A stretch of DNA of 64,000 nucleotides from contig OZ024909.1 of the NCBI GenBank assembly GCA_964017125.1, positions 55,034,596 to 55,098,595 of the forward strand, written 5' to 3'. Made by a program: the position numbers and the translations under genes. The notes under the pieces are model-generated. The model worked only from the letters and a program-made list of their open reading frames with translations, had not been told where the DNA came from and searched no databases. Positions 56,019 to 64,000 of the stretch are shown piece by piece (within the stretch, counting starts at the first letter, position 1; each line of letters begins with the position of its first letter). The stretch is from Flabesymbios commensalis (taxonomy: Eukaryota > Annelida > Polychaeta > Terebellida > Flabelligeridae).

Positions 56019-56618
56019 AACAATAAATTATTGTCAAGACCATCGAGAACAGTAATTATATGTAAATATACGCATAGTGTATATTTTTAGTGTGAAGAGA
56101 AGAACAAAGCTTTAAACAGTCTCTAGTTATAGTACGACCGCAAGTCACGCCAAGACCGTATTAGGGGGGGGGGGGGGAGTCAGACTGACGATGTTATAAT
56201 CCTGATGATGATGTAGTGACAGGATTATAAGACAGTAGATTACGTCACTCGTACAACACATTCGCCCAACACACAGCCAGCGTGGTACGGCTTGCGCGAC
56301 ATCACTCACTGAAGGCGGGAAGACCTCTAAAAACCTGACACCTAATTTGTTGGGAGCATCACAACTGAATTTCCCTGAGGACGGATAATATGGGCCAGTA
56401 ATGCTGTCTTACCCACTTGAGTATGCATCCGAAGTGGTGTCGGATGTTGTGCAATATTAGGTCCCTCAAGACGGTGGATGTGACCGATAATTCCATGCAG
56501 ACACTTATATTACGAGTTCCAACTGCAGACGGCATTCACATGCCAAACACTAGTGGTGGAATTCTGAATGTCACCGGAAACTGAGCATTCATCACTGTTC
56601 ATTGCTGGCTGGCTAAAC
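56019..56618. other. no gene recognised
   Basis: Includes a G run at 56166-56177. No supported frame. Confidence 0.5.
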
Positions 56619-56843
56619 GCTAACCCTTTCAGCGCGGGGACCGTCTTTACACGTCAGAATCTGACGTCTGTAGACGTCAGATTCTGACGTATAAAGACGG
56701 TCCCCGCACTGAAATAATTAAACTATTTATAACGGCCGTAGACCCATAACATAGGTATTCAAATGAATCGGAAAGAGCAATCTAAGACATCTATGATGAT
56801 TTCAAATCGTTGTCTACACAAATATTTCAGCTTTGTAACGCTA
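56619..56843 (-). mobile_element. TTAA-1 MITE
   Basis: CTAA with CCCTTTCAGCGCGGGG on the left, a near-perfect hairpin around CTGACGTCTGTAGACGTCAG, then GGCCGTAGACCCATAAC and a decayed right end TCAGCTTTGTAACGC. Confidence 0.82.
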
Positions 56844-57273
56844 ATCGCACATGTGTCGCGGGGTATAGATTGATAAGTTGCGGACGAAATTGCTCCAGGC
56901 TGAATTGAAGAAATATCTTGGAGTTCAGATTATGACTAAATCACGAAATATCTACTACAAAGATACAGTTGAATTCTATAACCTGATACCAGCTATCATT
57001 TTTATAAATATGATGTAATCACCACATAACTTCTAGAAAGCGTCATAATAATAGGTATATTGGCTTGATGTTGGACTAGTTTAATAACCCTTGTTCGTGA
57101 ATAGAAATGATGAAGTGTTAAAGTTTCAGCTCAATCTTAACAAAAATAATAGATTACTGGTCGTTAGAACTGAATAATGAAACTTTATGGTCTTCCCTTG
57201 TTGGGCAAAAGGGTTATGGTCAGGGTAATCCAGCTTTTCATGCTTCATAATTGTGTAGAAGTTATCAGCTGTC
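56844..57273. other. no feature recognised
   Basis: Unique sequence. Confidence 0.45.
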
Positions 57274-57496
57274 TTGACCCTTTTCACATCTAAGCACGAC
57301 TACTGTCGTTTTTAATCCGTTTTATTAGCCGATTAGGAACGAAATGTGTGTTTAAACATGAAGAGTTGCAAATTTTAGACTCGAATTAAACAAATATTAG
57401 TAATTTTCACCCACTTGAAGTTGTGTGTCGCGGCCGCGAAACACAACTTCAAGTGGGTGAAAATTTAAATAAGATAACATAGCGGGCAAAGGGTTA
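57274..57496 (+). mobile_element. TTAA-2 MITE, complete
   Basis: TTGA with CCCTTTTCACATC on the left and GCGGGCAAAGGG with TTAA on the right. The intact hairpin CACCCACTTGAAGTTGTG encloses CGCGGCCGCG. It serves as the uninterrupted reference for the nested copies at 33796, 47043 and 59933. Confidence 0.87.
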
Positions 57497-57782
57497 ATAT
57501 CAAGTGTCTTATTATCAGCTGTCCTGCGCATGCGTGTCCTTGCACTTCCTCTTTGATGCGCCACACCCCTGTTAGACAGGTTGCTGGTGAGATGCTTCTC
57601 GTCTGATCACCAGTCAGTCAGTGGTTCATCGGAGTTTACCTCGTCATTAATAATGCCTTACAAGTTCCACCAATGGGACTATGAGCGATGATCAATGCGT
57701 ATAGTGTCAACTGGAGAAACGCCACCATGTCTCAATTATAGTGATGAATTCGTGCTTGTCCGTTATTACCACTGGAAGAAAA
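57497..57782. other. no feature recognised
   Basis: Unique sequence. Confidence 0.45.
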
Positions 57783-57859
57783 CCAGCAAACAAGACACAC
57801 GTTGGTTTAATGCTAAAAACATTAAACTAACGTAAGATCAACGTCTCGTGTTTGCTGGG
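57783..57859. repeat. PAL-1b palindrome, centre deleted
   Basis: CCAGCAAACAAGACACACG on the left, CGTCTCGTGTTTGCTGG on the right. The usual GGCCCAACGTC core is replaced by CTAAAAACATTAA. Confidence 0.75.
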
Positions 57860-58964
57860 AGATCAAACAGAATTGTTGCTGTGAAGTCCTACATGCAGCT
57901 GCGAAGGAGGGGGAAGATCAGAAATGCTGAGCGGACGAACAACTGTTACATTTGATAAAATACTCGTAGAACGAAAATAATTTGGTTTCATTCTCATAAA
58001 ATACATATCTGATATGTATATATTATTTAACAAGACTGTCATCGCTCAAAGTAAGAAGAAAAAGAATGTCTGTTCATTTCACCACAAAATATACCCTGAT
58101 GACATCGCAAGGCTCTGACACAGTGACCTCCATTTTTAAATGTAAAAGTTCTAATATGATCAAAAGTTTACGCCTGCTGAAAAGGCCTAGTTTTCGTAGG
58201 CACTTGAAATATTTGACTCAATTTCATGGCATCCGAATTTTTTGGTAGGCAGCGCGAGTGTCGTTTTTACACAGCTGGCTGTGGAAACAAAATGGCGGTC
58301 AGTGTGACTGAGCCTTGCGCGGTAAATGAGTTAGGCGGCCCAGTCATAACGGGTACACAAAATATACAATATAAATGATTTAAATGTACACTACAGGGCA
58401 AGGAAACATCCATGAAAGTCGCTGTCATGGATGCCACCTGAGTAAATGATGTTTCAAACAATAATAATAATAAATAAATAAAATAAACTGATATATATAA
58501 AAAGAAACAAACAAAATAAAGACACGAAACGTTATTGTAATTCAGTAAGAAAAAATATACAAGAAAAAAATGTATATCTCTCAAAATTATATTACTTGTC
58601 TTACAATAATACTCAGTGAATTATAATGACATTACAGACAGAATTACAGACAGAATAAAACAAACGAAATATGGTGGAAATTAAATAGTGCGTTAAAAAT
58701 TTGGCTTGGACATGCAACAGATTGTCAAATGTGCGAAGCGATCAAGATTTTCAGCTGACATCCGTCCTTTCACATATTTATTCACGTATAACTAATATTA
58801 TATGTTATCGGTGACTTTTGCTAATTTTTACTGCGTTATCAGTAATGTGCTTGATATAATACTTGATGTAATATGGTTCACATAATAAATATCTGAATCA
58901 AAAATGCAAAATAGACAATGCTTTACACGATTGATGGCGATATCGGCACCAAAGTTAATCTATT
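57860..58964. other. no gene recognised
   Basis: A 105-codon minus-strand frame (58267-58584) is Phe/Leu/Tyr-rich because of AT-rich sequence, and is not supported. Confidence 0.5.
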
Positions 58965-59072
58965 CCCAGCAGACGCATGGCGCTGAAGCAATGCCGGTTC
59001 ACTGTTGGCCCACCGTATGTGACGCTGACCCAACATCAATCTAGTAATGGGTCATCCTCTCGTGTTTGCTGA
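58965..59072. repeat. PAL-1b palindrome
   Basis: CCCAGCAGACGCATGGCG on the left and CCTCTCGTGTTTGCTGAGG on the right, core CCACCGTATGTGACGCTG. Confidence 0.75.
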
Positions 59073-59265
59073 GGTTGATGTCATTTTCATGCTGAGCTAA
59101 ATTCAAAATTTGTCTCAAGGAAGGCCACAAGCCACAGAGACTATACGATCCTCTGCAAATAGTCTGTTTGAATAAATCTTGAAGAGATTTTCTAAGGAAT
59201 GAGCATTCATTGAGGCGCAGAGATAAACATTGATAATGTAGTTATGCTTGCATAACAAGCCAGGG

Positions 59266-59512
59266 TTAACCCTTTAACCGCCGGTGTCGCATATATTCGG
59301 GTTTTCATTTTTTATCAGCACATTAAGTACCACCTTTTAAACATGTTAAAGATAAAATGTGACATCAATCAGTAATATTTAAAAAACAGTTGACCTCCAT
59401 TTTGTCAAATCTGAACAATTCTCACTCACTTGAAATTGTGGATCGCGTCAGCGAGACACAATTTCAAAAAGTTAAAAATTCAGATTGAATAATTTAGCGT
59501 GTAAAGGGTTAA
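59266..59512 (+). mobile_element. TTAA-3 MITE
   Basis: TTAA with CCCTTTAACCGCCGGTGTCG and TAGCGTGTAAAGGG with TTAA. The hairpin GGATCGCGTCAGCGAGAC is intact in the loop; its right outer arm is eroded. Confidence 0.88.
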
Positions 59513-59704
59513 GAATGAGAGACGTTCACCCGATGATGCGTAATGTTGCTTTACGCTTGCCAACCATTAACTCATCATTAGATCAACATCCCACGTAATT
59601 GTCTGTCATGTAATGTCTGTCATGTAAACATTCCCGGTTTTAGTATGCATTGCACGAAGCCAGTGAAAAAATGATCACCACCACAAAGGCAAACGGCAGG
59701 AACT

Positions 59705-59790
59705 GGGCCCGTATTCTCGTACAAGATACGATATATCGTGGGCTTCGGAGTGGTCGAGATGGCCATTTCGACCAATCCGAAGCCTACAAT
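59705..59790. repeat. PAL-2 palindrome, truncated
   Basis: The left arm is complete from GGGCCCGTATTCTCG. The right arm stops after CCGAAGCCTAC. Confidence 0.8.
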
Positions 59791-59932
59791 CTTTGTCTTC
59801 GCGCGGCATTCAATTTGGTCAACGTCATGTTTTACTTGTAAAATCATCCGATAGTGAACCAGCTTGTCCTACGAAATATACAGAAATAACAAATTTGAAA
59901 TCATATATTGTGAAGCTTTGAGAAATGCTTAG

Positions 59933-60404
59933 TTGACCCCTTGCGCGCTAAGCAAGACTAAAATCATTTTTAATCTTGTCTTTACTAGCCGGTTAAATCA
60001 CTGTTAGTGGAAATAAAATGAGTGTTTAAACATCAAGATTTGCAAATGTTTAATCTCAAATTAGACATACGTCAGTCATTTTCACCCACTTGGAGTTGTG
60101 GGTCACGGTAGTTGTGGTGGAAATTTAACCCTTCAAGCCTGAGTTTACTATAGTCATCTTCATCCACTAGAAGCAGCGAAATGCTGTTGCAATTCTCGAC
60201 TTGTAGTGGATGAAGATGAATTGATGTGGTTTAAAAATTAATTTAAATTGCTATGTGTTGGTAAAGCAGTTTCATGGAAATTTTCGTTCTAAATCCCTTT
60301 GTTTTAGGAAAATTAACTCTGTTTACAGGGATGTAAAATTATGCTTTAATGCAGCGTGAGGGCTTAAAGGGTTAAATAAGATAACTTAGCGGCTAAAGGG
60401 TTAA
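59933..60404 (+). mobile_element. TTAA-2 MITE interrupted by TTAA-4
   Basis: TTGA with CCCCTTGCGCGCTAAGC on the left; TTAA at the right after TTAGCGGCTAAAGGG. The hairpin has only its left arm (CACCCACTTGGAGTTGTGGG). The body breaks at 60124 and resumes ATAAGATAACTTAGC at 60376. Confidence 0.85.
60125..60375 (+). mobile_element. TTAA-4 MITE nested in TTAA-2
   Basis: TTAA with CCCTTCAAGCCTGAG and GAGGGCTTAAAGGG with TTAA. The hairpin TCATCTTCATCCACTAGAAG / CTTGTAGTGGATGAAGATGA is intact. Related to 46794. Confidence 0.9.
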
Positions 60405-60975
60405 TTCGCTGTCAGGGAATATTTCGTAGTCTCTTAGCCAATCTGTTTCGTTTCAATGTTCGGCCAGCACTGAAACCCCCGGTACAATATTGGCCCAATA
60501 TCTTCCGGCTTCTAGGATCTCAATTTTTTTTATTGCACTTGTCTATCACCAGAATGGATCATTTAGTAAATGGGATTCACAAAAATTCTCCGCCACGTTT
60601 TATTCTCAGATTCTGCTGCGTCATCTTTATCAGTGTTTATTGCCTGGCCCAGTTTTATTTGCCTCTGATGCCAGCACGTGTCTGTCTACACGAGGCTTTA
60701 TATTCATTGTAGTATAGTTCAACACCTGGTATCTCAAATTATGATAGAATCGCCCACTTTTATTTAACGTGAGTCTATATCATACGTTTGTTTTACATAC
60801 TATTTGCTGCACCCTTTGCATCCACCACAAAAAAAGTTTATTTTTCCTCACGAGCTTTTTCTCGCTGTTTTTTCGTGGGCGTGGCCTGCATCGCGTCGCT
60901 CAAGCCAGGGTCTCACAAAAATTGTTGATTGTTGTGGTCCTATTTTTGCTGCAGACGTGTCGTGGTATCCAGTTT
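60405..60975. other. no gene recognised
   Basis: Unique sequence between the TTAA-2 element and the LINE tail. Confidence 0.5.
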
Positions 60976-61105
60976 AAGTACAATTACAATTACAATTGTT
61001 TATTTAATATAGCGCACTATCAACATATAGTTATCTAATGCGCTTTACACACTGTACATTAATCGATGAACAAATGTCTGCATAAACATATGACATACAA
61101 TGTGC

Positions 61106-61477
61106 TCAGTATTTACTGAACATCCAGGTTTTAAGTTTAGATTTAAACTGTTCTAGTGATTTGCACACTCGCAAGTCTGTTGATAACTTATTCCACAAGA
61201 CTGGGCCTGACACGGCAAAGGATCGATCTCCAAAAGTTTTACTATTTGTCTTTGGAATAACAAGAAGATTACTAGAACTTGATCTTAATGAGCGCTTTTT
61301 ACAGTCTAAGTGGATGAGTTCTACAAGATATGATGGAGCCTGACCGTTTAAACATTTCCAGACCATCATCATAATTTTAAACTCAATTCTGAGGTTCACT
61401 GGTAACCAATGTAGTTCTTTCAGGCATGCTGTAACACTGTCATATTTCTGTTTTCGCAGGATCAACTTGGCCGCCAT
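61106..61477 (-). pseudogene. LINE ORF2, C-terminal domain
   Basis: MAAKLILRKQKYDSVTACL, then the hallmark LKELHWLPVNLRIEFKIM, KCLNGQAPSYL, and near the end FGDRSFAVSGPVLWNKL and LKTWMFSKY. It ends in a stop at 61106, the natural end of the protein. Its true N-terminal continuation is the RT frame upstream, one base out of phase, with an extra TAG just before the Met shown. Confidence 0.88.
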
Positions 61478-62745
61478 ACTCTACACACGTTGTAGTTTTT
61501 TATGTCAGTTTTCGGTAGACCATAAAAAAGACTATTGCAATAATCAATGTGGAAAATTATTAGTCCGTGCACTACCTGTTTGCATGCGTCCACAGTCAGA
61601 TATTTTCTTATATTTTTTATACGATGGTAATTTGCCATGGCAATTCTACATTTGTTTCGTATATGCGTTTTTAAAGTGAGACTCTCATCCAGATATGCTC
61701 CCAAGTATTTAATAACGTTCACTCTGGGTATATCACAGTCATTAACAGTGAGACTTTGCACAGTACATTTCACTAGTTGTTGCCTAGATCCAAAAAGTAT
61801 AAATTCTGTTTTAGTGTCATTCATCTTAAGTCTATTTTCATCCATCCAGGTCTTGACCTGTTTGAGTGAGTTTTCCAAAACATGTTTGGTATCAGATTCA
61901 CTATTTCTATCGTTGCCCAGAAAACTCCTTTTTAAGGCATGGTCATCTGCATATCCATGTAAGTCGACATTATCAGGTACACATTTTTTCACAGTTGAAG
62001 CGTACACAGAGTACAGAGTAGGGCCAGCCACGCTGCCCTGTGGAACAGAAAATTCAAGATTCTTGGCAGATGAGTAATCATTGTTTATATTAACCTTGAA
62101 ATTTCTTGGTGATAAATAGTTGTCAAACCACTTGATACAATGACCGGAAACTCCAAAATTTGTTGATAAAACCTTCGAGAGTACCAAGTGATCCACAGTG
62201 TCAAATGCCGCACTGAGGTCTATAGCCGCTAGTGCCGTCACTCGTTTGTTGTCCATATTCAGTAATATGTCTGCAGTTAGCTTAATTAGTGCCGGTTCAC
62301 AGCTATAATGTTTACGATATGCCGATTGGTAACTTGGAAAGAGTTCATGAGTCTCGCAATGACCAAGGAATTGTTCAAGAGCCACTTTTTCTAGTAGTTT
62401 TGATAAAAAGTTCAAGTTACTCACTGGTCGATAATTTTTTAAGATCAATTCAAGTCCTGATTTCTTCAACAAAGGTCTATCTATTGCACTTTTCCATTGG
62501 GGGACAAACACACCATTAGTCAAGGAGATGTTGATTATCCTTGTGATGATAGGTAAATATTTATCTAAAACTATCTTAAGAATATTTGTAGGCAAAATAT
62601 CCAACTCACACGATTTTGACGGCATTGCCAATATAGTCTTCCTTATATACTCTTCGCTCATTGTAGTAAACTCATTAAAAACAACATCTACTTGATCATA
62701 TGGAATGTAAAGATGTTTACTATCAAGTTCTTTCCGAATTTTCAA
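61462..62745 (-). pseudogene. LINE ORF2, reverse transcriptase domain
   Basis: A 427-residue stretch. PSKSCELDILPTNILK (about 42-57) and PLLKKSGLELILKNYRPVSN (91-110) form the entry. RT motif A is AAIDLSAAFDTVDH (173-186), motif B SVPQGSVAGP (233-242) and the catalytic YADD at 265-268. MNDTKTEFILFGSR follows, then VIKYLGAYLDESL. It copies LINE RNA at the target site. The last 10 residues (from NYNVC) are out of frame. It overlaps the endonuclease piece by 4 bases because of a frame change, not a natural start. Confidence 0.93.
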
Positions 62746-63605
62746 AATTTTGTCCAGAAAAAAATCAGCAAATTCATTTGCAAGGTCCTTGTCAGTGACA
62801 CATTTTGGTAGAGGATTCTCTTTTCTGACCCCGTGATGTTGTTAATCAGCTTGAATAAAGCTCTAGTATCTTTGCCGCATTTTATCACCTCATTAGATAT
62901 GACATCAATTTTTGCTTTGAACAGCATTCTATTCAATCTGTTTCGCTCTGATTTGAAGGCAATTAGTTGGTGTTCTTCTCTATAACCTCTCCATATCCGT
63001 TCTCTTCGCCTTACTACTGCTCTCTGCTCCCTTATTCTGTTGTTGTACCATAGTTCTTTACGTCGCTCAGTGATTTTCATTGTTTTTTCAGGTATTAATT
63101 TGTCCAGTAATTTCGTAGTGGTGGAATTCATTTGATTAACAAGGTATTCCAAATCGTCGTTTTCATTTATATCACCAAAATCAACTAAATCTTTAAATTT
63201 ATCAGTATCTAATTTCCGGTAGCTTCTTCCTGTTATTGTTTTCGTGATGACTTCTTCTTTGATTATAGAAAGTTTACATATTATAAATCTATGGTCCGAA
63301 ATAAATGTGCCAGGCATACATTCAACAATTTTCATATTTGATGTTTCAGGTACATATACATGATCAAGTATATGACCCTTCATATGTGTTTCAAAATTCA
63401 CTTTTTGATCAAATCCCAAGGCTTCCATGGATTCTACCATAGCCTGAGCTTCTGGGTCGTCAACTTTATCAACATGAATGTTCAAATCGCCTAAAATCGC
63501 AACGTTGTCTATCTCTGCAATTTCATTACTAACTGTTTCGAGAAATTCATCGATAAATTGTGGTATTGTTCGTTGATGGTTTTGAGAGTATGGTGGTCTG
63601 TACAC
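62742..63605 (-). pseudogene. LINE ORF2, endonuclease C-terminal part and linker
   Basis: YRPPYSQNHQRTIPQF, then the endonuclease motif ILGDLNIHVD (near 38-47), GHILDHVYVPE and the catalytic SDHRFI. The linker to RT is basic (MKITERRKELWYNN, RRRERIWRGYRE). The last 20 residues are out of frame. The frame upstream of its first Met stays open to the stop at 63681, so this Met is not a real start. Confidence 0.9.
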
Positions 63606-63680
63606 AGCGAATATATTTATTGTAGTTTTTCGATTTTTGAATTCCCAAATGGCATATTCAAATGTGTTTTTGTTTGCACA

Positions 63681-63980
63681 TTATTTTAATTTTACAGTGG
63701 CACCTCTGCGATACACAAGCGCTAGGCCTCCACCTCTGCCTTTTTTCCGGTTTACTGTAGAAACAGAATACGCATCACAATTAAATTCACTCCCTGATAC
63801 CCAGGCTTCATCTAATGTATTTAACCATGTTTCCGTAATGACACATATGTCGATGTTATTTTCTTTAATTTCATTCATAATCATGATGTCCTTGTTTTTT
63901 ATTGATCGCGCATTCACTAAAGACATATGTATATGTTGTGATTTGTTAGCACTGAGTGTGGTGTCAATTTTGGGTGGCAT
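63681..63980 (-). pseudogene. LINE ORF2, endonuclease N-terminal part
   Basis: LVNARSIKNKDIMIMNEI (the N and first metal-site region), ICVITETWL with the catalytic Glu, then KKGRGGGLALVYRR. It is in the same frame as the next piece, separated by a TAA at 63681-63683. The frame is open upstream to the window edge, so the start is not in view. This part should nick target DNA. Confidence 0.9.
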
Positions 63981-64000
63981 ATCTTGAAATAATTGTTCAT

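Larger units (their letters stand above)
60976..64000 (-). mobile_element. CR1/L2-like LINE, 3' three kilobases
   Basis: Runs on the minus strand, with its 5' part beyond the window. In order it encodes an apurinic endonuclease, reverse transcriptase and a C-terminal domain. The 3' end has a short untranslated region with GTGCGCTATATTAAATAAAC and repeats of AATTGT. I see four coding defects: a stop at 63681-63683, a frame change near 62800, and a frame change plus a stop near 61470-61480. With so few breaks it is much younger than the LINE at 5470. The clade is inferred from motif order; a CR1, L2 or Crack assignment is not possible by eye. Confidence 0.9.

Noticed and set aside
59567-59860. 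Coding frames around the truncated PAL-2
   Set aside because: Both strands give similar-length frames because the palindrome lacks stops; no domain is present.

Overview
This window looks like repeat-rich, non-coding DNA from an animal nucleus, most likely a marine invertebrate. I lean towards a mollusc or other lophotrochozoan, but nothing in the sequence settles it. The evidence for an animal is two CR1/L2-like LINEs, tRNA-derived SINEs (one kind carrying the CTTGGGCAAGACACTT core known from many animal SINEs), a decayed PIF/Harbinger transposon and dense miniature inverted-repeat elements (MITEs). I found no host gene I can support. The long open frames are LINE protein, transposase remnant, microsatellite or palindrome read-through. 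I saw no retrovirus, LTR element or Polinton.

Layout. 1-3417 holds scattered MITEs, palindromes and a SINE. 3418-18668 is a tandem pair of 7,625-bp units differing at only about six places I could see. 19574-29360 is a second, older tandem pair (copy A about 4.6 kb, copy B about 5.2 kb); B has gained a MITE, a TTAA-flanked MITE and a SINE that A lacks. 29361-48160 is a dense mosaic of MITEs, palindromes, SINEs and a 396-bp microsatellite. 48342-53870 is a PIF/Harbinger cluster with a 1.69-kb partial tandem duplication and an inverted relative. 54100-60404 is more MITEs. 60976-64000 is the 3' three kilobases of a LINE on the minus strand, running off the window.

Family names used here are mine. 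TTAA-1 to TTAA-5 are MITEs bounded by TTAA and starting CCCTT, the piggyBac-type signature, each with a long internal hairpin. PAL-1 are near-perfect palindromes of about 110 bp with ends CCCAGCAAACAC and, in good copies, TA flanks; the 1a arm is ACAAAACATTTGTATAAC and the 1b arm is ACGAGACGTTGAACCA. PAL-2 are palindromes of about 112 bp starting GTATTCTCGTACAAG. HP-3 are short hairpins built on GCAGTTACTGCTGTTTGC.

The most interesting content is how these small elements relate. TTAA-1 and TTAA-2 form chimeras. TTAA-2 and TTAA-3 share one hairpin despite different ends. Elements sit inside each other exactly at TTAA or TA, which gives filled and empty sites within one window. The SINEs swap tRNA heads and tails.
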